Of a DNA stretch of 64,000 bases, positions 24,695-33,494 are shown in pieces; the first letter of the stretch is position 1; each line of letters begins with the position of its first letter. A program made the translations under genes and the position numbers. Location of the stretch: the NCBI RefSeq assembly GCF_000337835.1, contig NZ_AOLM01000018.1:124001-188000 (forward strand), read 5' to 3'. Below the pieces are notes generated by a model. It was not told the DNA's origin and did not search any database. It saw only the letters and a program-made list of their open reading frames with translations. The DNA comes from Haloferax sulfurifontis ATCC BAA-897 (GTDB lineage Archaea; Halobacteriota; Halobacteria; Halobacteriales; Haloferacaceae).

Positions 24695-24859
24695 ATGAGC
24701 AAGGGCCAGAACAGCGGCGGTCTGATGTCGAGCGCGGGCCTCGTCCGCTACTTCGACGCGGAGGACCGTAACGCGATTCGAATCGACCCCAAAACCGTCT
24801 TCGCCGCGGGAGCGCTGTTCGGCATCGGTGTGCTGGTGCTGAACTCGCTCGCGTTCTGA
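24695..24859 (+). CDS. secG: Preprotein translocase Sec61-beta subunit
   Basis: This 54-residue tail-anchored subunit of the SecYEG/Sec61 channel has the archaeal Sec61-beta start '[20 protein letters not shown]', then '[21 protein letters not shown]', one C-terminal helix. ACGTTTAGG about 26-34 nt upstream fits a leaderless promoter. It is short enough to be missed by length-filtered gene calling. Confidence 0.95.
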   Translation: MSKGQNSGGLMSSAGLVRYFDAEDRNAIRIDPKTVFAAGALFGIGVLVLNSLAF

Positions 24860-24918
24860 CTGCCGACCACCGACCGTCGAACGGACGCTTTTTGTCTGCG
24901 GCTTCCCGAGACCCGTCC

Positions 24919-25527
24919 ATGACTACGCTACGCGCCGGCGTCGTCGCCGTGCAGGGCGACGTGACCGAACACGCCGACGCCGTCGAGCGGGCCGCCGACG
25001 CCCACGGCGTCGACGCCGACATCGTCGAAATCCGAAGCGACGGCCTCGTCCCCGACTGCGACGTGTTGCTCATGCCGGGCGGGGAGTCCACGACCATCTC
25101 CCGGCTCCTCGAACGCGAGGGCATCGCCGACGAGATTCGCGCCCACGTCGACGCCGGAAAGCCCGTCCTCGCCACTTGCGCCGGCCTCATCGTCGCCTCC
25201 CGCGACGCCAAGGACGACCGCGTGACCACGCTCGACCTCCTCGACGTGACGGTGGACCGCAACGCCTTCGGCCGGCAGGTCGACAGCTTCGAGGCCCCGC
25301 TGGACGTGGCCGGCCTCGACTCGCCGTTCCCCGCGGTGTTCATCCGCGCGCCCCTCATCGACGAGGTCGGCGAGGGCGTGGAGGTGCTCGCCGAGTGGGA
25401 CGGCAACCCCGTGGCCGTCCGCGACGGCCCCGTCGTCGGCACCTCCTTTCACCCCGAACTGACGCCCGACAGCCGCATCCACGACCTCGCGTTCTTCGAC
25501 GAACTCGCGGTCGAAGCCGACGCCTGA
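24919..25527 (+). CDS. pdxT: Pyridoxal 5'-phosphate synthase glutaminase subunit
   Basis: This 202-residue class I amidotransferase feeds ammonia to PdxS in PLP synthesis. 'AGVVAVQGDVTEHADAVE' is the family start. 'LMPGGESTTISRL' is the oxyanion loop, 'LATCAGLIVAS' holds the nucleophile Cys, and 'GTSFHPELTPD' holds the His-Glu pair. The ATG at 24919 is chosen from family alignment and the T-rich box about 30 nt upstream. PdxS is not in this window. Confidence 0.95.
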   Translation: MTTLRAGVVAVQGDVTEHADAVERAADAHGVDADIVEIRSDGLVPDCDVLLMPGGESTTISRLLEREGIADEIRAHVDAGKPVLATCAGLIVASRDAKDDRVTTLDLLDVTVDRNAFGRQVDSFEAPLDVAGLDSPFPAVFIRAPLIDEVGEGVEVLAEWDGNPVAVRDGPVVGTSFHPELTPDSRIHDLAFFDELAVEADA

Positions 25528-25605
25528 GCGGCCGGCTAACTGACGGAGTGACGGCCGCCCGCCGGAACCAGAGGGTCTTTTTCCGCGCCCGCCCGTCGTG
25601 CGACC

Positions 25606-25908
25606 ATGGACGCCGACACCCCGACCGACGAGGTCTTAGACGAGCTCTTTGCGACCATCGAGTCGCGCAAGGCGGACCTCCCGGAAGACTCCTACACGAC
25701 GACGCTTTTCACCCACGAGAAAGGCGAGAACTACGTCCTCGAAAAGCTCGGCGAGGAGACCACAGAGACCATCCTCGCGGCCAAGGACGACGACCGCGAG
25801 GAACTGCTCTACGAGAGCGCCGACCTCGTCTACCACCTGCTCGTCGTGCTGTCGATGAACGACGCCTCGCTCGACGACCTGCGCGACGAGCTGAAAACGC
25901 GGTTCTGA
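25606..25908 (+). CDS. hisE: Phosphoribosyl-ATP pyrophosphatase
   Basis: This 100-residue all-alpha MazG-like enzyme performs the second step of histidine synthesis, PR-ATP to PR-AMP. It has 'DEVLDELFATIESRKADLPEDS', 'EKLGEETTETILAAKDDD' with the metal-binding EExxE, and 'ESADLVYHLLVVL'. It is a standalone HisE, not fused to HisI. GTCTTTTT about 30 nt upstream is the promoter candidate. Confidence 0.95.
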   Translation: MDADTPTDEVLDELFATIESRKADLPEDSYTTTLFTHEKGENYVLEKLGEETTETILAAKDDDREELLYESADLVYHLLVVLSMNDASLDDLRDELKTRF

Positions 25909-26074
25909 GCCGCCCGCAGTTCCCGGACGAGACGGCCCGATTGCAAAACACCAAGAGCGTGCGTTTACGATAGCGCACTCTCTCGATGCACGCCCCCCGA
26001 ACCCGCGACCGCCAGTCCGTTCCCGCACACCCCACGCTCCACCGCGCCGCGCTCCCCTCCCGAGGGTCGGCCGC

Positions 26075-27328
26075 GTGAGCCGGCTGTTCGGCGGCGACGA
26101 GCCGTCGGTCGAGTTCGTCGCCGGGAGCCTCATCGCCGGCGTCTTCTTCGGCGGCGTCGGCGCGGGCGTCGCCTTCCCGACCCTGCCGACGCTCGGCCCC
26201 ATCATCGGCATCACGCCGTTCGTGGTCGGCCTCATCCTCTCGGCGAACCGGTTCACCCGACTGGTCGTGAACACGCCCGCCGGGCAGATACTCGACCGGA
26301 TGGGGACGCGCCGGCCGATGATAGCCGGCTTCGTCGTGCAGGGGCTGTCGCCGTTCGGCTACGTCCTCGGGCTGAATCCGGGTCCGATTCCGCTCGACAG
26401 CGCGACCGTCTTCCTCCTGTCGCGGGCCTGCTGGGGCGTCGGCTCGGCGTTCGTCTTCGTCGGCGCGTTCAGCACCATCACCCACGTCACCTCGGGCGAA
26501 AACCGCGGGAAGTGGGTCGGCTACATGCGCGGCGGGCAGAGCCTCGGTTTCCCCGCGGGTCTCGTCGTCGGCGGCCTCGTCACCGACGCGTTCGGCTACG
26601 CCACCGCGTTCGCCGTCGCGGGGTGCGCGGGCCTGTTCGCCGCCCTCGTCGCCATCTCCGTCCTCCCGGACGTGAAAACCGACGTGACGGCGGCGAGTTC
26701 GCTCCGCGACGTGCCGCGGCTGGTCAGCGCCGACATCCGCATCTTCACCGTCGGCACCGTCAACTTCGCCGTCCGATTCCTGTTTTCGGGCGTCCTCCTC
26801 TCGACGGCCGTGCTGTACGCGACGGCGAACGACATCTCGCTCGGCGGGCTGTCGGGGGCCGGCGTCAGCGGCGTCGTGATGGCCGTCGGCGTCGTCGCCT
26901 CCAGCGTCACGACGCTCGCCGTCGGGCGGTACTCCGACCGCCTGTCGAACCGCGCGGCGCTGACGCTCCCCGCGCTGGGCGTGCTCGCGGCCGGGTTCGC
27001 CCTGCTGGCGCTCGTGCCGACACTCGTCTCGACGCTCGCGGGCGTGGCGCTCATCGGCGTCGGCGTCGGCGGGTCGAACCCGCCGCTGTTAGCCTATCTC
27101 GGCGACCTCAGCCCGGCCGACGACGTGGGCAAACTCGGCGGCGTCTACAACGTCTTCGGCGACTCAGGGTCGACGCTCGGCCCGCTCGTGGCCGTCCCGC
27201 TGGCCGAGGTGGTCGGCTTCCGCGTCGAGTACCTCGCCTGCGTCGCGCTCGTCGTCGTCGTCGGACTGCTCGTCGCGCGGACGCTCTACGGAGAGGCGGC
27301 GACGGTGCCGCGGTCGGAACTGTCGTGA
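26075..27328 (+). CDS. Major facilitator superfamily transporter
   Basis: The 417-residue product has about twelve helices in two halves. The loop 2-3 motif is 'GQILDRMGTRRPMIAGF' (about residues 69-85), and the second-half counterpart is 'VGRYSDRLSNRAAL'. The substrate cannot be inferred; drug or sugar exporter-like families share this pattern. The GTG at 26075 gives a sensible short cytosolic N-terminus, but no TATA box sits at leaderless distance, so the start is uncertain. A possible promoter (GTTTACGATAG) lies about 100 nt upstream. Confidence 0.88.
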   Translation: MSRLFGGDEPSVEFVAGSLIAGVFFGGVGAGVAFPTLPTLGPIIGITPFVVGLILSANRFTRLVVNTPAGQILDRMGTRRPMIAGFVVQGLSPFGYVLGLNPGPIPLDSATVFLLSRACWGVGSAFVFVGAFSTITHVTSGENRGKWVGYMRGGQSLGFPAGLVVGGLVTDAFGYATAFAVAGCAGLFAALVAISVLPDVKTDVTAASSLRDVPRLVSADIRIFTVGTVNFAVRFLFSGVLLSTAVLYATANDISLGGLSGAGVSGVVMAVGVVASSVTTLAVGRYSDRLSNRAALTLPALGVLAAGFALLALVPTLVSTLAGVALIGVGVGGSNPPLLAYLGDLSPADDVGKLGGVYNVFGDSGSTLGPLVAVPLAEVVGFRVEYLACVALVVVVGLLVARTLYGEAATVPRSELS

Positions 27329-27358
27329 AAACGGGGTTCGGGCGCGGGTCGGACGGCG

Positions 27359-28027
27359 CTACTTGAACTGGATGCCGAGGTCGTTCAGGCCGTCGTTGTT
27401 CCGCGCGACGTTGATGAGAAGCGGGGTGATGCCCTCGATTTCGGGGGCGTTGGCGAGGCCGCCGCCGTCGAGCGCGCGGAGGCCGTCGATGCCCTCGGCG
27501 AGCAGGCGCACCGTCTCCTTGGCGTCCTCGTCGTCGGCGACGAGGAGCGTGTCGATGCCGAGGTCGGCGTCGAGGTCGGCCAGTCGCCCGGCCGCGAGGT
27601 TGTGGAACGCGCCGACGACCGGCACGTCGTCGGGGGCCGCGTCGGCGACGAGCGCCGTCACGCTCCCCGCCTTCGGCGGGTGGTAGTGGAAGCCGTCGTC
27701 GTCGCGCTTCATGCCCGCCGCGGGCGTGACGAGCACGTCGCCCTCGGAGAGCGAATCGGAAACGGCCTCGACGGTGTCGGAGACGTGGTACGGCGGCACG
27801 GCGAGGACGACCACGGAGGCGCGGTCGGCGGCCATCTCGTTCGCGAAGCCGTTTACCTTCACGTCGCGGCCGCGACTGGAGAGTTCGGTCTCGTACTCGT
27901 CGGCCTTCTCGCGGGCCTTGTCGGGGTCGCGCGACCCGACGATGACCTCGTGGTCGGTGTGGTAGGCCCAGCGGAGGGCGAGGCCCTCGCCGATGTCGCC
28001 GGTCCCACCGAGGAGTGCGATTCGCAT
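27359..28027 (-). CDS. npdG: F420H2:NADP oxidoreductase
   Basis: This 222-residue enzyme transfers hydride between coenzyme F420 and NADP. The N-terminal NADP motif is 'IALLGGTGDIGEGLALRWA', followed by 'VIVGSRDPDKARE' (2'-phosphate contact), 'VVLAVPPYHVSDTV' and 'GAFHNLAAGRL'. It closely follows archaeal Fno/NpdG. CCCTTTAGG lies 27-31 nt upstream of the ATG at 28027, supporting that start over a GTG two codons earlier. Confidence 0.93.
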   Translation of the reverse strand: MRIALLGGTGDIGEGLALRWAYHTDHEVIVGSRDPDKAREKADEYETELSSRGRDVKVNGFANEMAADRASVVVLAVPPYHVSDTVEAVSDSLSEGDVLVTPAAGMKRDDDGFHYHPPKAGSVTALVADAAPDDVPVVGAFHNLAAGRLADLDADLGIDTLLVADDEDAKETVRLLAEGIDGLRALDGGGLANAPEIEGITPLLINVARNNDGLNDLGIQFK

Positions 28028-28102
28028 ACTCACACCTCCGGACCGAACCGACCTAAAGGGTTGTGCGACCGGTCGGTTCTGCCTGTGTTCGCGGGCGGGG
28101 CG

Positions 28103-28318
28103 TCACCGACCGTCGCCGTCGGACTCGACGAGCGCCTGCACCCGCTCGAAGCCGTCGCGGTAGACGAGCCACCACGCGACCACCGGGGCGAAAAGGAGGG
28201 GCGGCCCGACGAGGAACAACTGCGTGACGGGGTCCGGCGGGAGGAGGTACGTCCCGGCGACGACCACGACCGCGTCGAGCGCGAGTAGCGTGACGACGAA
28301 GGCGCGAAGGTGTCCCAT
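28103..28318 (-). CDS. Small two-helix membrane protein
   Basis: The 71-residue product has two hydrophobic helices (about residues 5-26 and 31-52) separated by 'PPDPVTQ', then a soluble amphipathic tail 'DGFERVQALVESDGDGR'. It lies 49 bases downstream of the HAD hydrolase gene on the same strand and may be co-transcribed with it. I do not recognise the family and no function can be assigned. Confidence 0.6.
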   Translation of the reverse strand: MGHLRAFVVTLLALDAVVVVAGTYLLPPDPVTQLFLVGPPLLFAPVVAWWLVYRDGFERVQALVESDGDGR

Positions 28319-28367
28319 CAGCGGCCCTCCGGCGGCGAAACGGGAGTCGGAGTCAGCGTCTGAGTCA

Positions 28368-29222
28368 TCAGTCGAGCAGGTCCGGGACCTCGTTCACGTC
28401 CTCGACGACGGCGGCCGCGCCGATTTCGGAGAACTTCTGTCGGCCGTCGTCGCCGGTCAGCCCGCCCGAGAGGACGCCGACGCCGTAGTAGACGCGGTCG
28501 GGGTCGGCGGCGTCGGCGTTCAGCGCCGTCTTCACGTCGTCGAGGGTGTCGCCGACGAAGACGACCGAGTCGGCTCCGAGGCGCTCCGCGACGGTCACGA
28601 GCGCGGCCGGGTGGGGCTTGCCCTCCTCCCAGTCGTCCATCGTGAACCGGTGGTCGTCGGCCACGTCGAGGCCGACGCGGTCGAGCGCGATGTCGGCCTC
28701 GGCGCTGGGGCGACCGGTGACGACGCCGAGTTCGCGGTCGCCGAGGGCGTCGAGCGTCTCCGGGCGGAGGAGCACGGGCTCGTCGTGGATGTAGCCGGGG
28801 GCGTCGAACGGCGGCTCGCCGCCTTCGAGGTCGCGGTAGCGGTCGCTCCCGAGGTAGAGCGCCTGAAACGTCTCGCGGAGCGCCTCGGGGTCCCACTCGT
28901 CGAAGACGGCGCCCGGGTCGGAAAACAGGGCTTCGACGGTCGCCTCGGCGGCGTCGAGGCCGCCGCCGCGGGCCTCGATTTCGTCGGTGAACTCGGCGAC
29001 CGACAGGTCGGTCTCGCGGGCGGCGAGGACGTACAGCGCCGCCGCGTAGGTGAGTTCCCAGTCGTTGTTGAAGCCGCCGGCGTCCTTGAACAGTTGGACC
29101 TCGTCGCGGGAGATGGTCGTGCCGTAGTGTCGGTCCACGGATTCGACGATGGCGCGCCGGTAGGAGTCGGCGACGTCGACGAGCACTCCGTCGATATCGA
29201 GGACGACAGCGTCCGCGTGCAT
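28368..29222 (-). CDS. HAD superfamily hydrolase (TIGR01548-like)
   Basis: The 284-residue product has motif I '[19 protein letters not shown]' with both Asp residues at the N-terminus, motif II 'VVTGRPS', motif III Lys in 'WEEGKPHP' and motif IV '[14 protein letters not shown]'. A helical cap lies between motifs I and II. The subfamily has sometimes been annotated near histidine synthesis, but the substrate is not established. The domain set is complete, so it is probably an active phosphatase. Confidence 0.9.
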   Translation of the reverse strand: MHADAVVLDIDGVLVDVADSYRRAIVESVDRHYGTTISRDEVQLFKDAGGFNNDWELTYAAALYVLAARETDLSVAEFTDEIEARGGGLDAAEATVEALFSDPGAVFDEWDPEALRETFQALYLGSDRYRDLEGGEPPFDAPGYIHDEPVLLRPETLDALGDRELGVVTGRPSAEADIALDRVGLDVADDHRFTMDDWEEGKPHPAALVTVAERLGADSVVFVGDTLDDVKTALNADAADPDRVYYGVGVLSGGLTGDDGRQKFSEIGAAAVVEDVNEVPDLLD

Positions 29223-29253
29223 ACCGGAACCGCGCGACGAGCGGGCAAGTGCC

Positions 29254-29706
29254 TTACCCTTGGGACCGACCGTGGGAGTCCCGCCGGGTGCGCTGGTCCC
29301 GACGCCCCCGTTGGGCGGCGTACAGGGTGTCGCCCGGAAGCGACTCGCGGGCGACCGGAATCGACGGCTCGTCGTAGCCGAGCGTGGTGAACAGGAAGTC
29401 GGCGTCGGCGCGGCGGGCGACCTCCGCGGCGGGTCGGTGGAGTTCGACCGGGACGTTCAGCGCGTAGACGACGTCGGCGTCGGCGTAGGGGCCGAGGTCG
29501 GAGGCGTCGGCGCGGGCGAACACGTCGTCGCGGACGAACGAGACGCCCTCGGGGACGGGAAAGTCGTGAACGTCGACGGCGACCACGTCGACCCCGCGGG
29601 CGGCGAGGGCGGCCGCCACCGAGGGCTCCCGACCGACCCCGACTTCGACCGCGCGGTCGTAGCCCGACAACCGTGCAACGAGCGCGTCGCGAAGCGATTT
29701 TTTCAC
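29254..29706 (-). CDS. UPF0146 family protein, GTG start
   Basis: The 150-residue product starts at a GTG; the first residues are [20 protein letters not shown]. '[20 protein letters not shown]' is a Rossmann-like glycine motif resembling SAM-dependent methyltransferases, and '[20 protein letters not shown]' is the second core block. The tail ([18 protein letters not shown]) is basic and probably disordered. The family is archaeal and uncharacterised. It is divergent from the archaemetzincin gene with only 39 bases between starts. Confidence 0.85.
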   Translation of the reverse strand: MKKSLRDALVARLSGYDRAVEVGVGREPSVAAALAARGVDVVAVDVHDFPVPEGVSFVRDDVFARADASDLGPYADADVVYALNVPVELHRPAAEVARRADADFLFTTLGYDEPSIPVARESLPGDTLYAAQRGRRDQRTRRDSHGRSQG

Positions 29707-29745
29707 GTCGGGATATTTATGAAGCGTCCCCGCTTAATCCCTCGC

Positions 29746-30267
29746 ATGCTCGTCGATATCGTGCCTATCGGGGATATTTCTGCGGCCGTCAAGCGGGAGG
29801 CATCCGCCGGACTTCGCTCCGTCTACGACTGCGACGTGACCGTGCAATCGAATCAGGCGATACCCGAGGGCGCGTTCGACCGGAGCCGAAACCAGTACCG
29901 CGCCGAGCAGTTCATCGAGCTGGCGAGCCGCATCGGTCGCGGCGAGAAGAACATCGGCATCACCGAAAAGGACCTCTACTACCGCCGCCGAAACTACGTC
30001 TTCGGCCTCGCGTACCTCAACGGCAACGGCTCCGTCATCTCCACGTACCGCCTCCAGACCTCCACCGACGGCGGCATCACGAACAAGCCCGCCGACGAGG
30101 TGCTGTCCGACCGCGTGCGCAAGGAGGTCGTCCACGAGATCGGCCACACCCTCGGTCTCGAACACTGCGACAACAACAAGTGCGTCATGTCATTCTCGCC
30201 GACGGTCCGCGAGGTCGACGTGAAAGAAGAGAACCTCTGCGGCACGTGCAGTCGGCTCGTCCACTAG
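29746..30267 (+). CDS. amzA: Archaemetzincin family zinc metalloprotease
   Basis: The 173-residue product has the archaemetzincin zinc site 'HEIGHTLGLEHCDNNKCVMS' (HExxHxxGxxHCx4CxM, about residues 129-148) followed by a second Cys pair 'NLCGTCSRL'. The Cys residues bind a structural zinc. The family is a compact metzincin whose physiological substrate is unknown. TATTTAT at 29713-29719 lies 27-33 nt before the ATG, inside the short divergent gap. Confidence 0.94.
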   Translation: MLVDIVPIGDISAAVKREASAGLRSVYDCDVTVQSNQAIPEGAFDRSRNQYRAEQFIELASRIGRGEKNIGITEKDLYYRRRNYVFGLAYLNGNGSVISTYRLQTSTDGGITNKPADEVLSDRVRKEVVHEIGHTLGLEHCDNNKCVMSFSPTVREVDVKEENLCGTCSRLVH

Positions 30268-30325
30268 TTCTCAGGGCACGAACACCGTCTCACCCTTTTT
30301 CTCGTCTCGGCACCTGTATACGGGT

Positions 30326-30775
30326 ATGAACTTCGTCGTTGCAGTAGACGGGTCTGCGGCCGCCGACAGAGCGCTCGACCACGCGCTCACGATGCTCGAA
30401 CCGCTGGGTGCGACGGTCACGGTCGTCCACGCGGTCGAACCGCAGGTCCTCGTCGAAGGCGGCGAGGAACCGGTCGCGGGCGTCGCCAGAACCGGCGACC
30501 GAATCGTCGCCGAGAGCCTCGAAGACGCGGAATCGCGCGCCGAGCGCGTCCTGCAGGCGGCCGCCGAACGCGCCGCCGACGCGGGCGTCGAAGCGACCGC
30601 GGAACTCCTCTACGGCGACCCCGTCGAGGCGATTCCGGCCTACGCCGACGAGGCGGACGCCGACGGTATCTTCGTCGGCCACCGCGGCCTCTCGAAGCGC
30701 TACGAGGGGCTGGTCGGGAGCGTCGCCAAGGAACTCGTCGAGCGGGCGTCCTGCCCCGTCACCGTCGTCCGCTGA
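30326..30775 (+). CDS. Universal stress protein (UspA family)
   Basis: The 149-residue single Usp domain begins 'FVVAVDGSAAADRALDHAL' and ends with the ATP-binding signature 'GHRGLSKRYEGLVGSVAKEL' (G-x2-G...GS). It is therefore probably an ATP-binding member. The stop codon abuts the GTG of rtcA with no gap, so the two genes are almost certainly co-transcribed and perhaps coupled. The role in stress is inferred from the family. Confidence 0.92.
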   Translation: MNFVVAVDGSAAADRALDHALTMLEPLGATVTVVHAVEPQVLVEGGEEPVAGVARTGDRIVAESLEDAESRAERVLQAAAERAADAGVEATAELLYGDPVEAIPAYADEADADGIFVGHRGLSKRYEGLVGSVAKELVERASCPVTVVR

Positions 30776-31816
30776 GTGCGCCGACTCGACGGCCGCGACG
30801 GCGGCGGCCAACCCCTGCGAACCGCGCTCGCGCTCTCGCTCGTCACCGGCGAGCCGTTCGAGATGACGAACGTCCGCGGGAACCGCTCGACGCCCGGGCT
30901 GAAGGCCCAGCACGTCGCCTGCGTCTCGGTCGCGGCGGCCGTCTCGAACGCCGACGTCGACGGCGGCGAGGTCGGCTCCTCAACACTCCGCTTTTCGCCC
31001 GGCGACGTGCGAGCCGACCCGGTCGAGGCGGCCGTCGGCACCGCCGGGAGCGCGACGCTCGTCTGCGAGACGCTTCTTCCCGCGGCCGTCGCCCTCGACG
31101 ACCCGCTTTCGCTTTCGGTCACCGGCGGCACCGACGTTCGGTGGTCGCCGCCGGCGGACTACCTCCGGTACGTAAAACGCCCGCTGTGTTCGGCGTTCGG
31201 CGTCGACTTCGGCGTCTCGGTGCCTCGCCGCGGCTTCTACCCGGCCGGGGGCGGCACGCTCTCGCTCCGAATCGAACCGGCCGAGCCGACGCCGCTGGCG
31301 CTGGACCGTCGCGCGGACCCCGACGAACTCCGGGTCTACTCGGTCGAAAGCGACTCGCTCGCGGACGCCGCGGTGGCCGACCGGCAGGTCGAGGGCGTCC
31401 GCGACACGCTCGCCGAGGCGGGCGTCGACCTCCCGGTTCACGCCGCGGTCTCGTCGGTCGAAAGCGACTCGCCCGGCTCGGTCGTGGTCGTCGTCGCGCG
31501 GGGTGGAGACGGGGGCGAATCGGTCGTCGCCGGCTTCGACGCCTACGGCGAACGCGGCACGCCCGCCGAGACGGTCGGGGCGCGGGCGGGCGCGTCGTTC
31601 CTCGACTGGCTCCGCGGCGACGCGCCCGTGGACCGCCACATGGCCGACCAACTGCTCGTCTGGGTCGCGCTCGCCGGGGGTCGCCTGCGGATTCCCGCCG
31701 TCACGGACCACGTGCGTACGAACCTCGACGTGATTCGGGCCTTCGGCTACGACGTGACGCTTCGGGCGGCCGGAGACGGCGCAGGTGCGGTCGTCGAGTC
31801 CGACGGCGGCCGCTGA
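30776..31816 (+). CDS. rtcA: RNA 3'-terminal phosphate cyclase, GTG start
   Basis: This 346-residue enzyme turns RNA 3'-phosphates into 2',3'-cyclic phosphates using ATP. The N-terminal 'RLDGRDGGGQPLRTALALS' matches the family's DGSxGEGGGQxLR with some change (GEGG reads RDGG). 'RSTPGLKAQHVA', 'RRGFYPAGGGTL' and the C-terminal 'DRHMADQLLVWVALAGG' with the His nucleophile are intact. It starts directly after the uspA stop with no spacer. Confidence 0.92.
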   Translation: MRRLDGRDGGGQPLRTALALSLVTGEPFEMTNVRGNRSTPGLKAQHVACVSVAAAVSNADVDGGEVGSSTLRFSPGDVRADPVEAAVGTAGSATLVCETLLPAAVALDDPLSLSVTGGTDVRWSPPADYLRYVKRPLCSAFGVDFGVSVPRRGFYPAGGGTLSLRIEPAEPTPLALDRRADPDELRVYSVESDSLADAAVADRQVEGVRDTLAEAGVDLPVHAAVSSVESDSPGSVVVVVARGGDGGESVVAGFDAYGERGTPAETVGARAGASFLDWLRGDAPVDRHMADQLLVWVALAGGRLRIPAVTDHVRTNLDVIRAFGYDVTLRAAGDGAGAVVESDGGR

Positions 31817-31840
31817 CCGGGAGACCCGTTTTCGGCCGAT

Positions 31841-32323
31841 TCAGGGCGCGTAGGTTCCGTTCAACTGCGTCTCGGCGATGACGTGTCCCGCGATGGCGCG
31901 CTTCAGGTCGGCCTTCGTCGCGCCCGCGTCGAGGTCGAGGGGTGCGTCGAGCGCGTACAGGAGGAACCGGTAGGCGTGCTCGCCGTCCGGTGGGTTCGGG
32001 CCGCCGTAGCCCCGCTCGCCGTAGCTGTTGGTTCCCTCGACCGCGCCCGGCGGCGTCTCGCCCGCCTCGATGGCGTCGGTCTCGGGGTCGACGTTCCAGA
32101 CGAGCCAGTGGTCCCACACCTCGCCCGCGGGCTTCACCGCGTCGGGGTCGTCCATCACGAGGGCGAGCGAGACGGTTCCGGGTGGCACGCCGCCGATGCG
32201 GAGCGGCGGACTCTCGTTTTCGGTCGCGTAGCCGTGGGTGCGGGGTATCGGGCTTCCGTCGTCGAACGCCGGGCTTTGGAGGGTGAGCCCGCGACGGCGC
32301 TCGCTCGAATCGCTCGATATCAT
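31841..32323 (-). CDS. YbhB/YbcL (PEBP) family protein
   Basis: The 160-residue phosphatidylethanolamine-binding-protein fold, often called Raf-kinase-inhibitor-like in prokaryotes, has 'LTLQSPAFDDGSPIPRTHG', 'LALVMDDPDAV' and 'WDHWLVWNVDP' lining the anion pocket, then 'YGGPNPPDGEHAYRFLLYAL'. It is cytosolic. The ATG at 32323 is preferred over one nine codons upstream because CGTTTTGTC lies about 29 nt before it. The cellular role is unknown. Confidence 0.92.
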   Translation of the reverse strand: MISSDSSERRRGLTLQSPAFDDGSPIPRTHGYATENESPPLRIGGVPPGTVSLALVMDDPDAVKPAGEVWDHWLVWNVDPETDAIEAGETPPGAVEGTNSYGERGYGGPNPPDGEHAYRFLLYALDAPLDLDAGATKADLKRAIAGHVIAETQLNGTYAP

Positions 32324-32377
32324 ACCGTCTCGTTGGGCGACCAGCGACAAAACGATTCGTTCGGGAAAACCGACGCG

Positions 32378-33316
32378 TCAGCGGCTGTAGACGACTCGAA
32401 CGCCGATTCCGTCGGGGTCGGAGACGACGAACGAATCGGTCGTGGGGGCGTCGGCCGCATCGTCGTCGCCGGACCCGACCTCGTCGAACCCGTCCTCGTC
32501 GACCGCGTCGAACTCGTGGCCGCCGTCAGTCAGCGACTCGCGGACTGCGTCGAGCGTCGCGGTGTCGGGGACGACGACTTCGAACCACTCGATTCCGCGG
32601 CCCTCGCCGACCGGAGCGCTCCGGGTGTTCCAACTGTTCAGGCCGACGTGGTGGTGGTACTCGCCGGCGGCGACGAACGCCGCGCCGGGGTAGCCCTCGT
32701 CGCGGACGCGCATGCCGAGCGCGTCGACGTAGAAGTCCCGCGACCGAGGGACGTCGGTGACTTCGAGGTGGACGTGTCCGAGGTCGGTGCCGGCGGGCGC
32801 GCGGTCCGCGCCGGCGGCGTCGTCGGCGAGCGACCCGAGGTCCAGCGGGAGCGTGTCCATCGATACCCGGCGGTCGTCGGTCCACGGCCACCTCTCGCGG
32901 GGGCGGTCGCGGTAGACCTCGACGCCGTTGCCCTCCGGGTCGCGGAAGTACAGCGCCTCGCTGACGAGGTGGTCGGACGCGCCGGACAGGGTCGCGTCGG
33001 CGTCGCTGGCGCGGGTTCGGGCGCGGGAGAGCACGTCGCCGAGCGCGCCCCGGTCGGGCACGCGGACCGCGAGGTGGAACAGCCCGGCCTCCCGGCGACC
33101 GCGCTCGGGGGCGTCGGGGTCCTCGTCGAGGACGACGACGGGGGTCTCGCCCGCCGAGAGAACCGCCCGCGACCCGTCGCGGTCGCGCTCGACCGCGAGG
33201 CCGACCACGTCGCGGTAGAACGGGACGACGCGGTCGAGCGAGCCGACGCGGAGCGCGACCCGGCCGAGGTGGGCGTCGTCCGTGAGCGAGCCGTCGGATG
33301 GGAAATCGTTCGTCAT
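32378..33316 (-). CDS. Double VOC (glyoxalase/extradiol dioxygenase-like) protein
   Basis: The 312-residue product has two vicinal-oxygen-chelate units: residues about 15-145 ('LGRVALRVGSLDRVVPFYRD', 'LFHLAVRVPD', 'YFRDPEGNGVEVYRD') and about 178-312 ('LGHVHLEVTDVPRSRDFYVD', 'YHHHVGLNSW'). The second half carries His and Glu residues suited to a metal site. It resembles ring-cleaving dioxygenases in layout, but the substrate is unknown. Confidence 0.88.
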   Translation of the reverse strand: MTNDFPSDGSLTDDAHLGRVALRVGSLDRVVPFYRDVVGLAVERDRDGSRAVLSAGETPVVVLDEDPDAPERGRREAGLFHLAVRVPDRGALGDVLSRARTRASDADATLSGASDHLVSEALYFRDPEGNGVEVYRDRPRERWPWTDDRRVSMDTLPLDLGSLADDAAGADRAPAGTDLGHVHLEVTDVPRSRDFYVDALGMRVRDEGYPGAAFVAAGEYHHHVGLNSWNTRSAPVGEGRGIEWFEVVVPDTATLDAVRESLTDGGHEFDAVDEDGFDEVGSGDDDAADAPTTDSFVVSDPDGIGVRVVYSR

Positions 33317-33410
33317 GCCCACGTCTTCGAGCGTGGCCGTGAAAACGTCCGTAGTAACATCGGAGTCACTCGCGGCGCGGCGTGTAACCGGGTCGCTGTC
33401 GGCGGGAAAC

Positions 33411-33486
33411 GCCCGGTTGAGACGGAACGAAAAACGAGAGCGAGAGCGGAAACGAAGCGGACGGAAACGCGAACGCGAACGGGCGA
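33411..33486 (-). terminator. Pyrimidine-rich tract after the ABCE1 gene
   Basis: On the coding strand of ABCE1 the first 75 bases or so after the stop are almost pure CT blocks separated by CG (CGTTTCCG, CGTTTTTCG, CTCTCGCTCTCG). Such U-rich 3' ends are usual haloarchaeal terminators, but this one is unusually long and regular. Confidence 0.45.
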
Positions 33487-33494
33487 CCGGGTCG

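Noticed and set aside
24451-24702. 83-residue reverse-strand ORF between thioredoxin and Sec61-beta
   Set aside because: It overlaps the thioredoxin promoter and start and has an Arg/Pro-rich random composition with no motif.
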